From the NCBI GenBank assembly GCA_947496355.1, contig CANMCO010000002.1, forward strand, positions 372,001-436,000: 64,000 bases of DNA. Direction: 5' to 3'. The translations under genes were made by a program, and so were the position numbers. This document shows positions 26,346 to 35,461 of this stretch, piece after piece. The notes under the pieces are model-generated. The model was not told the DNA's origin and did not search any database. It worked only from the letters and a program-made list of their open reading frames with translations. Every line of letters starts with the position of its first letter. Within the stretch, counting starts at the first letter, position 1. This DNA comes from an uncultured Aquimarina sp. (lineage in GTDB: Bacteria; Bacteroidota; Bacteroidia; Flavobacteriales; Flavobacteriaceae).

Positions 26346-26415
26346 GATAGTAGTGTTATAAATTCTTTATCCGGATAATTAGTCGTAAAAACTTAGGTTC
26401 CTAAAAAAGAAACTT

Positions 26416-26931
26416 TTATCTGCCATTAGTATCCGTATTGCTAGCCTTAAATTGAGTCTCAAGGTATACCTCTTTCCATTCATCATCTTTGTAATTTCCA
26501 ACTTTAAAATTATATGTAGTATTATTTACGTACTCCCACATATCCGTAACAACGGATTCTCCATATTTATATTGATAAACTATGTTTTTGCCGTCTACGT
26601 GTACTTCTCCTTCAGTAACTCCCCCAAAGACATCAAACTCCCAAAATTTTATGGTTTTGGTAATAGTATCATATTTTCTGATTCCGTGATTCCTTGAACC
26701 GTATTTTGTTTGTTCTTTATTTGTAAACCCTTTGGATTTAGTAATGACTATTGTGCTATCCAGATCAAATTTGAAATCGATTTCTTGTTTAAATTTAGTG
26801 CCATCACCCCAATTGCCTTCTGCTTTCCATGTTTTGCCTATGAATGCTTTGAATACAGAAAGATCAGACTCCTGGGCTAATGTGATTTGGACAACGAAAA
26901 GTAGTATTAAAGTTATTTTTATTGTTTTCAT
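26416..26931 (-). CDS. Secreted protein of unknown function
   Basis: The 171-residue protein has a signal peptide (MKTIKITLILLFVVQITLAQ) and a beta-rich body (FIGKTWKAEGNWGDGTKFKQEIDF and similar strands), reminiscent of lipocalin-like or DUF1579-like barrels. I do not recognise a named family with confidence. It is 12 bases downstream of the esterase gene on the same strand and should be co-transcribed with it and with the LysE exporter gene. Confidence 0.65.
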   Translation of the reverse strand: MKTIKITLILLFVVQITLAQESDLSVFKAFIGKTWKAEGNWGDGTKFKQEIDFKFDLDSTIVITKSKGFTNKEQTKYGSRNHGIRKYDTITKTIKFWEFDVFGGVTEGEVHVDGKNIVYQYKYGESVVTDMWEYVNNTTYNFKVGNYKDDEWKEVYLETQFKASNTDTNGR

Positions 26932-26943
26932 CTTAATCGAGTA

Positions 26944-27819
26944 TTATTTAAACAACCACTGAATTGCAGGAGTGAATTGTTTTTTCCAAGAACCTTCGCT
27001 ATGGATTCCTTTAGGGTCAATTGTTATAATGATATTATCACTTGGGTGTTTTGAAGAAAGAATTTGGTTATACATTTTTTTGGCCATAGGCACCATGGTG
27101 CCTTCTTTTTTTCCAACAACAAAAAAGAGTCGAGAATCTTTGGGTGCAGGGTTGTCTTTGGTAAAAGAATATACATTTTTAGAGTACCAGAAAGATGGAG
27201 AGAAAATACCAGCCTTCCCAAAAACTGTAGGATATTGATGAATGGCATAATGAGAAATTAACCCTCCCATCGAACTCCCCATAATAGCAGTATTATCTCG
27301 ATCAGATAATGTTCTATACGTTTTATCTATATAGGGCTTAATTTGATTCACAATAAACTCCATATATTCCTTTCCTTCAGCTTTTCCGAATTCTTTGTTT
27401 CCCCAAGGGCTAAGTTCATTCATTCTTTTTTCACCACCATTATCGATTCCCACAACGATAAGTTCTGGACCAGATGCTTTTGCAAGTTCGTTTAGACTTT
27501 CATCTACACCCCATTCTCCAGAGTATGCAGTGGCATCGTCAAACAAATTCTGAGCATCATGCATATATAATACTGGATATTTTTTATCAGATTTCTTATA
27601 ATTAGGTGGTAAATAGATCCTAATTTGTCGATTTCTATCCAATCCTGGCATTTCAAATTGTTTATCTAATATTATCACATTTGGTTGAGCCGTAGATTCT
27701 TTTGCTATTTCTACTTCGACTGTTGAATCAGATATAGACGTTGGTTTTTCTTCTTTTTTTTTAAAACTGAAAGCAATTAGTAGTATTAGAAGTAAGTATA
27801 GATGTTTGATTTTTATCAT
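26944..27819 (-). CDS. Putative esterase (esterase D / Fes-like family)
   Basis: The 291-residue protein has an N-terminal hydrophobic segment (MIKIKHLYLLLILLIAFSF) acting as signal or anchor and then an esterase family fold. Visible are YPVLYMHDAQNLFDDATAY, the nucleophile elbow GSSMGGLIS (GxSxG) and the late HSEGSWKKQF with the likely catalytic His. Relatives cleave enterochelin, feruloyl or acyl esters; the substrate is not evident. It sits between a LysE-type exporter and an unknown secreted protein in a three-gene unit with gaps of 12 and 18 bases. Confidence 0.85.
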   Translation of the reverse strand: MIKIKHLYLLLILLIAFSFKKKEEKPTSISDSTVEVEIAKESTAQPNVIILDKQFEMPGLDRNRQIRIYLPPNYKKSDKKYPVLYMHDAQNLFDDATAYSGEWGVDESLNELAKASGPELIVVGIDNGGEKRMNELSPWGNKEFGKAEGKEYMEFIVNQIKPYIDKTYRTLSDRDNTAIMGSSMGGLISHYAIHQYPTVFGKAGIFSPSFWYSKNVYSFTKDNPAPKDSRLFFVVGKKEGTMVPMAKKMYNQILSSKHPSDNIIITIDPKGIHSEGSWKKQFTPAIQWLFK

Positions 27820-27837
27820 ATATTAAAATTTATAGGT

Positions 27838-28473
27838 TTATTTTGCTTTTGCAAAAGCTATTTTTATAGCAAGACCTGTTAACACAGAAGCCATAAGCCA
27901 TTTTTGGATATTTACCCATATTGGGTTTTTTGCAAACCAGGAGGCCATTTTTGCTGCCGAAATAACGATAATCAAGTTGATGCAAAAACTGATTAATATT
28001 TGAACAATACCTAATTGAAAACTTTGAGATAAAATAGAACCGTATTCAGGTTTGATAAACTGCGGAAAAAAAGATAAATAGAACAATGCCATTTTAGGAT
28101 TAAGTACATTGGTTAATAATCCAATATTGAATAATTTGAAAGGTGTATCCTTTTGCAGACGATTATCCGTATCAAAAATGTTTTTCTTATGAGAGTTTAC
28201 AGTAGTATAGGCTAGATATATTAAATATGCAACACCAAGAAATTTTACAACGACAAAGGCATAAGGTACTGCGAAGAATATAGCTGTTAATCCAAAAGAA
28301 ACCATTAGGATGTGAAATAAGAATCCACAAACCACTCCAAAAAGAGAAATTATACCAGCTTGTTTGCCTTGCGATAAGGATCTTGATATTAGATAAATCA
28401 TGTTTGGGCCAGGAGATAATACCATAATAAGAGAAGCAAAAGCAAAAACAAGGAGTTCATTTATTGGTATCAT
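27838..28473 (-). CDS. LysE/RhtB-family exporter
   Basis: A 211-residue inner-membrane protein with six predicted helices and the family start VFAFASLIMVLSPGPNMIYL, in which the SPGPN motif is diagnostic. Members export amino acids or small metabolites such as homoserine, threonine or leucine. The substrate cannot be read from the sequence. It is the first gene of a minus-strand unit with the esterase and a secreted protein. Confidence 0.88.
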   Translation of the reverse strand: MIPINELLVFAFASLIMVLSPGPNMIYLISRSLSQGKQAGIISLFGVVCGFLFHILMVSFGLTAIFFAVPYAFVVVKFLGVAYLIYLAYTTVNSHKKNIFDTDNRLQKDTPFKLFNIGLLTNVLNPKMALFYLSFFPQFIKPEYGSILSQSFQLGIVQILISFCINLIIVISAAKMASWFAKNPIWVNIQKWLMASVLTGLAIKIAFAKAK

Positions 28474-28619
28474 GTAGATCTTCTTATAGATTCATAGAAT
28501 AAATGTATTACTTTTTCTGTTGAGAGAAACCAAATTAACATGATCTTTAGATAAAATGGTAAGGAGTTGTTCCTTTAAGAGACTGGGCTGAAGCTTATTT
28601 AGAAAATATTTATATACAT

Positions 28620-29201
28620 TCAGACTAGATTATGTATTTTGGCATATTGCAGTAGCATAATAGTCTTTGCATCTTTTATTTCACCAGAATATAGCATCTC
28701 GATAGCTCTGTCAAAATCTAATTCTAATACTTCAATGTTTTCTTGTTCTTCAGGAATTCCGCCGCCTTCACTTACTTTCATGTTCTCATTATATTCTGCC
28801 ACAAAGAAATATAGTATTTCGGTTACTGATCCAGGGGACATATAAGATTCAAAAATCTTTTTGACTTTCGAGATTTTATAGCCTGTTTCTTCCTGCGTTT
28901 CTTTTCGTATGCAATCCTCGGGGTTATCCTGGTCCAATAATCCGGCACAGGCTTCGATCATCATACCGCTATCATTTCCATTGATATAGGTGGGTAGTCT
29001 AAACTGATTGGTAAGGATGATCTTTCTATTTGCGGTATTGTATAGTAAAATTACAGCACCATTCCCTCGATCATAGGCTTCGCGTGAGTGCGTTTCCCAC
29101 TCTCCGTTTTTATTTAGATACTCATAGGTCACCTTATGAAGTGTATACCAGTTGTCTGATAAGATCTCTTTTTTGGTGATTTTTATGGTGTCCTTCTTCA
29201 T
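28620..29201 (-). CDS. NUDIX hydrolase, NudK-like GDP-mannose pyrophosphatase
   Basis: The 193-residue protein resembles E. coli NudK, which hydrolyses GDP-mannose and related sugar nucleotides. The Nudix helix is GLLDQDNPEDCIRKETQEET, followed by GY; the catalytic RxxxEE-type glutamates are present, while the first Glu of the general consensus is Asn here. The NudK-like GNGAVILLYN and LTNQFRLPTYINGN segments precede it. The start overlaps the stop of the upstream hypothetical gene by four bases, indicating coupled translation. Only biochemistry would settle the sugar nucleotide. Confidence 0.85.
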   Translation of the reverse strand: MKKDTIKITKKEILSDNWYTLHKVTYEYLNKNGEWETHSREAYDRGNGAVILLYNTANRKIILTNQFRLPTYINGNDSGMMIEACAGLLDQDNPEDCIRKETQEETGYKISKVKKIFESYMSPGSVTEILYFFVAEYNENMKVSEGGGIPEEQENIEVLELDFDRAIEMLYSGEIKDAKTIMLLQYAKIHNLV

Positions 29202-29488
29202 TTTACAAACTTCAGAAATTCTATTCCGCCAATTTTATTTCCTTTTAAGATATCTAATACGACTGTTCCATTTTTCTTATCTTCTAGAGTAATATTCTCT
29301 TCGAATTGCCATTTAGAATTTGGTTGATTCGGATTTTTTGCATCAACAAAATAAATATAAGCTCTGCTTTGCTTTAGTCCTAGGGTACAACGCATTAATG
29401 CCTCAATTATTTCCGGTCTTTCTGGAATTTGTTTTTTGGCAATTTTAACAACCCAATTGGGATTATATGTTTCCCATTTTTCTTTCAT
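29198..29488 (-). CDS. Small conserved-looking hypothetical protein
   Basis: A 96-residue cytoplasmic protein with no signal peptide or membrane helix (MKEKWETYNPNWVVKIAKKQ ... IGGIEFLKFVK). I do not recognise the family. The gene overlaps the NudK-like gene by four bases and follows the amidohydrolase gene by 32 bases, so it sits in the DegT-amidohydrolase-X-NudK unit. The coupling supports that it is a real gene. Confidence 0.65.
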   Translation of the reverse strand: MKEKWETYNPNWVVKIAKKQIPERPEIIEALMRCTLGLKQSRAYIYFVDAKNPNQPNSKWQFEENITLEDKKNGTVVLDILKGNKIGGIEFLKFVK

Positions 29489-29520
29489 TCAACAGGAGGT
29501 CGTCTCTTGGTTATTTCGTT

Positions 29521-30798
29521 TTACTTCTTATACACCTTCCCATCCTTCATCACAAAAACTACATTTTCCATAGTGTCGATCTTTTTGGTGGGGTCATCAC
29601 TTACGGCAATAATATCTGCAATGAACCCAGCTGCGATTTGCCCTATTTGATCCTGCATATTCAGAATAATAGCGTTAGTAGTTGTGGCACTTTGTATTGC
29701 TGCCATTGCTGGCATACCGGCTTCGACCATAAACCGAAATTCTTTTCCGTTTTCACCATGTTTAAATACTCCTGCATCGGTACCAAAAGCGATGCCTACA
29801 CCACGATCATATGCTTTTTTAAAGGTGTTTTGGATTTTTGGACCAATCGCTAAGGCTTTAGGAACAATAATAGCAGGGTAGTAGCCATCGATAGCTGCTT
29901 TTTCGGTTACTTCTTTTCCTGCAGTAATTGTAGGTACAAGATAAGTGTCGTGCTGTTTCATGAGGTCCATGGTTTTTTCACTCATTAATGTACCATGCTC
30001 TATCGTTTTTACGCCACCTAAGATAGCACGTTGCATTCCTTCATCGCCATGCGCATGAGCGGCAACGTGAAACCCATAGTCTTTTGCTGTTTCGCAAATC
30101 GCTTTAATTTCTTCTAATGTGAATTGTGGATTTGATCCGCTTTTTGCTACGCTTAAAACACCACCTGTAGCAGTAATTTTAATTAAATCCGCTCCATTTT
30201 TATAGCGTTGGCGAACTGCTTTTTTAGCATCTTCGGCACTATTCACCACTCCTTCTTTTGGTCCGGGATCTCCCATCAATGATTTTTTGCCTCCGTTAGT
30301 AGGATCACCATGACCGCCAGTAGTAGATAATATTTTTCCGGCTGTAAATATCCTTGGTCCATCGATCTTACCTTGTGCAATGGCCTTTTTCAAGGCAATG
30401 TTTACACCGCTTCCGCCAAGATCTCTTACTGTAGTAAATCCGGACATCAATGTTTTGTTTGCATACACCACCGAGTTATATGCCACATCAGCTTCGTTGT
30501 TTGTGTATCGCTCTAGGTATGCTTTTGGATTAGATTCACTCTCAATATGTACGTGCATATCTATAAGCCCTGGCATGACAGTTTTGTCTTTAAGGTCAAT
30601 GGTAACATCATCTTTTTTACCGGTGATATATCCATCTTCAATTTTTGAAATTTTACTTCCAGAAATCACAATGGTTTTCTCATTAAGCACTTTACCGGCT
30701 TTGGTATCAATTACTTTTCCGCATTGTAAATAGATATCTTGTGCTTGTGAGAAAAATGTACAAGTAATTGCTAGAATAAGAGTAAGTAGTTTTTGCAT
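29521..30798 (-). CDS. Secreted amidohydrolase-family protein
   Basis: The 425-residue protein has a signal peptide (ending TFFSQAQ) and an amidohydrolase TIM-barrel. Metal-site motifs are visible: MPGLIDMHVHIESE (HxH), a Lys in GADLIKITATGG, HVAAHAHGDEGMQRAI and KTIEHGTLMS for two His, and FGTDAGVFKHG for the Asp. It belongs with imidazolonepropionase-like and Xaa-Pro/Xaa-Arg dipeptidase members exported to the periplasm. Substrate unknown; peptidase or cyclic amide hydrolase are options. It follows the DegT-type gene by 23 bases. Confidence 0.88.
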   Translation of the reverse strand: MQKLLTLILAITCTFFSQAQDIYLQCGKVIDTKAGKVLNEKTIVISGSKISKIEDGYITGKKDDVTIDLKDKTVMPGLIDMHVHIESESNPKAYLERYTNNEADVAYNSVVYANKTLMSGFTTVRDLGGSGVNIALKKAIAQGKIDGPRIFTAGKILSTTGGHGDPTNGGKKSLMGDPGPKEGVVNSAEDAKKAVRQRYKNGADLIKITATGGVLSVAKSGSNPQFTLEEIKAICETAKDYGFHVAAHAHGDEGMQRAILGGVKTIEHGTLMSEKTMDLMKQHDTYLVPTITAGKEVTEKAAIDGYYPAIIVPKALAIGPKIQNTFKKAYDRGVGIAFGTDAGVFKHGENGKEFRFMVEAGMPAMAAIQSATTTNAIILNMQDQIGQIAAGFIADIIAVSDDPTKKIDTMENVVFVMKDGKVYKK

Positions 30799-30821
30799 TG
30801 TGTGATGAGTGTGTTTGTGTA

Positions 30822-31991
30822 TTATGAGTTTACAAAATCTATTATAGTCCTGGTAATGAAATCAATCTGCTCGTCATCTAGTTCTGTATGCATAGGTAGG
30901 GATATGACTTCTTTTACTAATTGATTGGTTATTGGGAAATCTGCTTCATTATAACGATCGTCTACATATGCTTTTTGGCTATGTAATGGGATAGGATAGT
31001 AGACTCCGCAAGGGATTCCCTTATCATTAAGGTGTTGTGCTAGCTCATCCCTTTTACCATTAGTGATTTTTAGTGTGTATTGATGAAATACATGACAATC
31101 ACATGTATCGCAAATTGTAGTTGAATCTGTATCGCAATTATTTCCTTTTACTTGAGGAGTGATAATATTTTGTATTCCCTCAAAAGCTTTATTGTATTTT
31201 CTCGCGGCAGCTCTTCGGGTATTATTATAGGTATCTAGATTAGGGAGTTTAGTTCTTAATACCGCAGCTTGTATAGAATCTAGTCTAGAATTCACACCAA
31301 CTACATCATGGTGGTATCTTTTGTACATTCCATGATTTACAACTCCACGAATAATATGAGCTAGCTCATCGTCATTTGTGAAAATTGCACCGCCATCTCC
31401 GTAACATCCTAAGTTTTTTGAAGGAAAAAATGAGGTTGAAGCAACGTGACCTATGGCTCCTGTTTTGGCAACGTTTCCGTTAGTAAATTTATAATTTGCG
31501 CCAATACCTTGGGCGTTATCTTCAATAACGTATAAGTCGTGTTCTTTGGCAATAGCCATAATTTCATCCATATTGGCACTCTGACCAAATAAATGTACGG
31601 GTACGATTGCTTTGGTTTTTGGAGTGATCGCTTTTTTGATAGCAGCAGGATCAATATTAAAAGAATCAGGTTCTACATCTACCAATACCGGAGTTAATCT
31701 GAGCAATGCAATTACTTCTACTGTTGCAGCAAAAGTAAAATCTGCAGTAATGACTTCGTCACCAGGTTCAAGACCTAAACCCATCATGGCAATTTGCAAT
31801 GCATCGGTTCCATTAGCACATGGAATCACATGTTTTACATCTAGATATTCTTCTAATTCTTTTTGAAAACTATGAACCTCTGGTCCATTAATAAAAGCTG
31901 TGGAATTTATAACATCAAGAACAGATGAATTTACTTGTTCTTTGATCTGCTCGTATTGACCCTTAAGATCAACCATTTGTATTTTCTTCAT
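30822..31991 (-). CDS. DegT/DnrJ/EryC1/StrS family aminotransferase
   Basis: This PLP enzyme (389 aa from the chosen start) matches sugar aminotransferases. It shows IPCANGTDALQIAMMGLGL, VIEDNAQGIGA and the Schiff-base Lys in SFFPSKNLGCYGDGG. Between about 282 and 300 it has a Cys-rich insertion (CDTDSTTICDTCDCHVF) not needed by the fold. The frame extends to 32024, but a -7 box falls in that stretch, and MKKIQMVDLKGQY at 31991 is the family start. A nucleotide-sugar role is likely, and the NudK-like gene in the same unit fits, but no glycan cluster surrounds it. Confidence 0.88.
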   Translation of the reverse strand: MKKIQMVDLKGQYEQIKEQVNSSVLDVINSTAFINGPEVHSFQKELEEYLDVKHVIPCANGTDALQIAMMGLGLEPGDEVITADFTFAATVEVIALLRLTPVLVDVEPDSFNIDPAAIKKAITPKTKAIVPVHLFGQSANMDEIMAIAKEHDLYVIEDNAQGIGANYKFTNGNVAKTGAIGHVASTSFFPSKNLGCYGDGGAIFTNDDELAHIIRGVVNHGMYKRYHHDVVGVNSRLDSIQAAVLRTKLPNLDTYNNTRRAAARKYNKAFEGIQNIITPQVKGNNCDTDSTTICDTCDCHVFHQYTLKITNGKRDELAQHLNDKGIPCGVYYPIPLHSQKAYVDDRYNEADFPITNQLVKEVISLPMHTELDDEQIDFITRTIIDFVNS

Positions 31992-32013
31992 GAATGTGCG
32001 TATTGTAACCTCA

Positions 32014-32021
32014 CGAAAGTA
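32014..32021 (-). promoter_or_regulatory. -7 box of the DegT-amidohydrolase-NudK unit
   Basis: The minus strand reads TACTTTCG, one base from TAnnTTTG, 23 bases before the ATG at 31991 and inside the longer open frame, supporting the shorter gene model. Confidence 0.45.
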
Positions 32022-32093
32022 CAAAATATTGATACTATAGCCAATGTTATAATCTGGTTTTGATTAATATTTGTAAACGCTATTAAAAGTATA

Positions 32094-32137
32094 AAGCGAA
32101 GTATCTTATGCAGGACGCTATTTAAGATACTTCGCTT
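32094..32137 (-). terminator. Terminator after the T9SS lipase gene
   Basis: A perfect 15-bp stem (32094-32108 with 32123-32137) with a 14-base loop lies 36 bases past the lipase stop. On the minus strand an AU-rich tail follows. No strong U run is present, so termination may be partial. Confidence 0.6.
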
Positions 32138-32172
32138 CTGAGGGGAAACTAAAGATTTATTGGTCTTAAGAG

Positions 32173-33975
32173 TTATTTTTTTATAAATTTTATAGTTTGA
32201 AAATCATTTACCTTTAAAAGATAAATCCCCTTACTTAATAATTGTAATTGGTTTGAAATGTCAAATTGAGATTTATTATTTGTTCTAATCGAAAAGTTTT
32301 TAATTTGTTTTCCGGTGACGTCAAAAACAAGGACAGAAAGTTCATTCATCAATTGATAGCCAGAAATGGATATTTCAGCCCTGTTTTTGACAGCGTTTGG
32401 CGTAATCTGGATAGATTTTTCTGGTTCATTAATGAGATTCTGACCATCAATCTGACTTAAACCTGTATTAATATCACCAACTACAAAACCAGAAATCAAT
32501 GACCTTTTAAAATGGTCTTTGCTCTCGGCGTTTAGAAATAGGCTGTACACCCCTTCTTTTAAAGAAGATGTATCGAAATAATAACTTCCATTTTTATATT
32601 CAAAAGCAATAATTTGTGGGTTCACGTTTAGTTTGAAACCATTAATTTTTGATGTCCGGGCAATTACTCCACGTACTTTTATGGTTGACGATACCTCTCT
32701 AGTATTGTCTTTTGTCAGAATATCCACTTTCAGTAGGGGATTGTTCTTTTTTTGGATGTGTTCCAGCGACATTTTTACACCATTATTCTGTTTCACAAAT
32801 GCTGCAAATCTAGAGTCGCTTTCTAGCCGTATTTTGTTATTGGTGATTGGGATAACTGTCTTATGCTTTTCTGTGTTAAAGATTTTTTGAAGCTCCATTT
32901 TTTTATTACTCTGGCCATAAGCCCTAAATTGAGCAGAAGGATTTTCGTGAATAATTTCTACAACAGCATAGTTAGAATTTTTGTCCAACAGGATTTGATC
33001 ATACTCGTTTTCAGAATGAAGAATGTAATAAGTACTTTCTTCTTTGTATCTATTATTGTTGTTTTTGGAAGCTACATTGCTTCTTTGAGATCGATTTTCG
33101 ATATAAGATTTAACGTAAGACCAGCTAAACTGTCCAAGACCAACATCAAGATGATCAAAAATAGCTCTTGAATCATTTTTAGAGAACACATATTCGGCTC
33201 CTGGTCTAAGAGTGCTTCGGTAAGGGGCTACTCCGTCATTCGCCCCTTGAACTGGTAGTAGAATACCTCCTGTGACTAAAAAAGCTGGTGCGGCAATAGT
33301 AGATCCTTTATAAAAACCTGAAGCTCCTAGAACTACAAATTTTTCTGGCTCATTATTAGGGTGATTATCTAGGATTGGGCGTACTACGTCTCTACAGTAA
33401 TATGTTGTAGAAGTACGAGCGCCTTCATTTAATCCTGTAAGTTTCCATGCCCAATTAAACCATGGCATCTGAGAGATATTTGCCAGGTAGGTGCCCCAGA
33501 AGGGAGTGCCCAGTGCAAAAGCTTTTTCTACTTTGTCGTTTTTTCCATATTGAAACATAGCAGCTTCAGAGGCTTTCCCGCCATTACTATGGCCAACTAA
33601 ATATACCTTTGGCACTCTATACTTTGTTGTTATTATATCAATAGATTCTGCAAGTAGTTTTCCGTTTACCCATATGCCTTCACCTCTAGTAGTAGCTACG
33701 AAAACTGCTTGATAACCTTCATCATAGGTTTGTTGGTAAAACGAATTATCAAAAAGAAACTGCCCTTGGTTAAGATCAATATATCCATGGTTGAACACAA
33801 TTACTTTTCCATTATAATTTGAAGGTGTTGCCCCATAATGAATTGTAGATTTAACAAGAGGTCCTATAAATAATGGGCTTAACTTATCAGGAGTTGGTAA
33901 TTGTACTTCTAAAAAACTCTGAGAAAATAGAAGCGTACAGGAAAACAATGCAATTAAAGTAGTTTTTAATTTCAT
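32173..33975 (-). CDS. T9SS-sorted secreted lipase/esterase
   Basis: The 600-residue protein has a signal peptide (ending LLFSQS), an alpha/beta hydrolase domain (about 25-280) with the lipase elbow VGHSNGG (Ser130) and an early VIVFNHGYIDLNQG oxyanion region, a middle beta-rich part and a C-terminal type A sorting domain (about 520-600) with ISGYQLMNELSVLVFDVTGK and LLSKGIYLLKVND. The last feature directs export through the type IX system and surface attachment or release. Likely acts on lipids or esters outside the cell. A long-range terminator follows. Confidence 0.88.
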   Translation of the reverse strand: MKLKTTLIALFSCTLLFSQSFLEVQLPTPDKLSPLFIGPLVKSTIHYGATPSNYNGKVIVFNHGYIDLNQGQFLFDNSFYQQTYDEGYQAVFVATTRGEGIWVNGKLLAESIDIITTKYRVPKVYLVGHSNGGKASEAAMFQYGKNDKVEKAFALGTPFWGTYLANISQMPWFNWAWKLTGLNEGARTSTTYYCRDVVRPILDNHPNNEPEKFVVLGASGFYKGSTIAAPAFLVTGGILLPVQGANDGVAPYRSTLRPGAEYVFSKNDSRAIFDHLDVGLGQFSWSYVKSYIENRSQRSNVASKNNNNRYKEESTYYILHSENEYDQILLDKNSNYAVVEIIHENPSAQFRAYGQSNKKMELQKIFNTEKHKTVIPITNNKIRLESDSRFAAFVKQNNGVKMSLEHIQKKNNPLLKVDILTKDNTREVSSTIKVRGVIARTSKINGFKLNVNPQIIAFEYKNGSYYFDTSSLKEGVYSLFLNAESKDHFKRSLISGFVVGDINTGLSQIDGQNLINEPEKSIQITPNAVKNRAEISISGYQLMNELSVLVFDVTGKQIKNFSIRTNNKSQFDISNQLQLLSKGIYLLKVNDFQTIKFIKK

Positions 33976-34164
33976 AGATGATGAGTTTGTGTGAAATAAT
34001 GTATTAATTTATTAAATTTTTAAGATAAATAATGATTTTTATTTAAAAAAATTATTTTTTTATTATGAAATTGATAAATGTTTCTAAAATACTCTTTTAG
34101 AGGTTTCGAGTATTATTTTACCACAAAGAACTGTATTTTAGCAATTCACAAAAAGTTATCATTC

Positions 34165-35418
34165 TTGAGTTTTTTATACAATTTTTTTATATCAATATTT
34201 AATGGGGTACTTCCGGTCATAGGGTTGTTTACTCCTAAGCTCAAATTATTTGTAAACGGAAGAAAAGATAGTTTCAAAATATTAGCATCCAAAATAGATA
34301 CACAGGACCGTGTCCTTTGGTTTCATTGCGCATCTTTGGGGGAATATGAGCAGGGTGTGCCTGTAATGGAGGCGTTGAAAAAGAAATATCCTGATCATAA
34401 ACTAGTAGTCACTTTTTTTTCGCCATCGGGTTATGAAGCAAAGAAAAAAAGTACGTTGGCAGATGTAATTGTATACCTCCCAATGGATACTAAAGCCAAA
34501 GTAAATAGATTTATTGATCTTGTTCATCCAGAATTAGCAGTATTTGTGAAGTATGAATTTTGGCCTAATTATCTGAAGAGATTGCAGGCTAAAAATATTC
34601 CAGCCGTATTTATATCTACAACATTTAGAGAAGATCAGGCATTTTTTAAGTGGTACGGTGGTTTTATGCGAAAGGCACTAAGAGCTGTTGATTATTTCTT
34701 TGTTCAAGATAATATATCCAAGAGTTTGATCCAGGGACAGGGGTTTGAAAACGTTACTTTAAGTGGCGATACTCGTTTTGATAGGGTAAGTCATCAGATT
34801 GAAATGGATAATTATGTGGATTTTATTTCAGAATTTATTGATGATAGAGTATGTATTGTGATTGGTAGTTCCTGGCCTGAAGATGAAGCTGTTTTTATAG
34901 ATTTTGTGAATCAGTCACCAAATAAGGTTTGTTTTATTATTGCTCCGCACGAAATTAAAGATAGTAGTGTAAATTCTTTAAAACAGAAGATTCAAAAGAA
35001 AACGATTTTGTATTCTGAAAAAGAAGGAAAACAAATGAAAGATCATCAAGTATTTATAATGAATACTATTGGATATTTGTCAAGAGTGTATAGTTACGGA
35101 GATATCGCTTATGTGGGTGGCGCCATGGGGACAGGAGGTTTACATAACATTTTGGAGCCAGCCACCTTCGGAATACCAATTGTAATAGGTGAAAATTTCG
35201 AGAAATTTCGAGAGGCTAAGCAACTTCAAAAACTGGCTGGATTATTTTCGGTCTCAAGTACAGAAGAGTTTAGTTGTGTAATGCATAAACTTGTTGATGA
35301 TAAAAAATTCAGGGAAAAAACAGGAATGATTGCAGGTCATTTTATTAATAGTAATACTGGAGCTACAGATTTGATAGTAAAATATCTTGTTGAAAAAATA
35401 GAACAACCTTCAAGGTAG
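34165..35418 (+). CDS. waaA: 3-deoxy-D-manno-octulosonic acid (Kdo) transferase
   Basis: WaaA adds Kdo from CMP-Kdo to lipid A precursor on the inner face of the membrane. The protein has an N-terminal anchor helix, then WFHCASLGEYEQGVPVMEAL and PELAVFVKYEFWPNYL, and the C-terminal domain with YVGGAMGTGGLHNILEPA. The open frame starts at an ATG at 34078, but that adds 29 residues that fit no family start. The TTG at 34165 gives (M)SFLYNFFIS, which matches the usual beginning, so 417 residues is preferred. The ATG form would be 446. Confidence 0.9.
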   Translation: MSFLYNFFISIFNGVLPVIGLFTPKLKLFVNGRKDSFKILASKIDTQDRVLWFHCASLGEYEQGVPVMEALKKKYPDHKLVVTFFSPSGYEAKKKSTLADVIVYLPMDTKAKVNRFIDLVHPELAVFVKYEFWPNYLKRLQAKNIPAVFISTTFREDQAFFKWYGGFMRKALRAVDYFFVQDNISKSLIQGQGFENVTLSGDTRFDRVSHQIEMDNYVDFISEFIDDRVCIVIGSSWPEDEAVFIDFVNQSPNKVCFIIAPHEIKDSSVNSLKQKIQKKTILYSEKEGKQMKDHQVFIMNTIGYLSRVYSYGDIAYVGGAMGTGGLHNILEPATFGIPIVIGENFEKFREAKQLQKLAGLFSVSSTEEFSCVMHKLVDDKKFREKTGMIAGHFINSNTGATDLIVKYLVEKIEQPSR

Positions 35419-35461
35419 TAATTTCCCACAAGCTAATTGGTTTTAATCTTATGCTTGGAGA

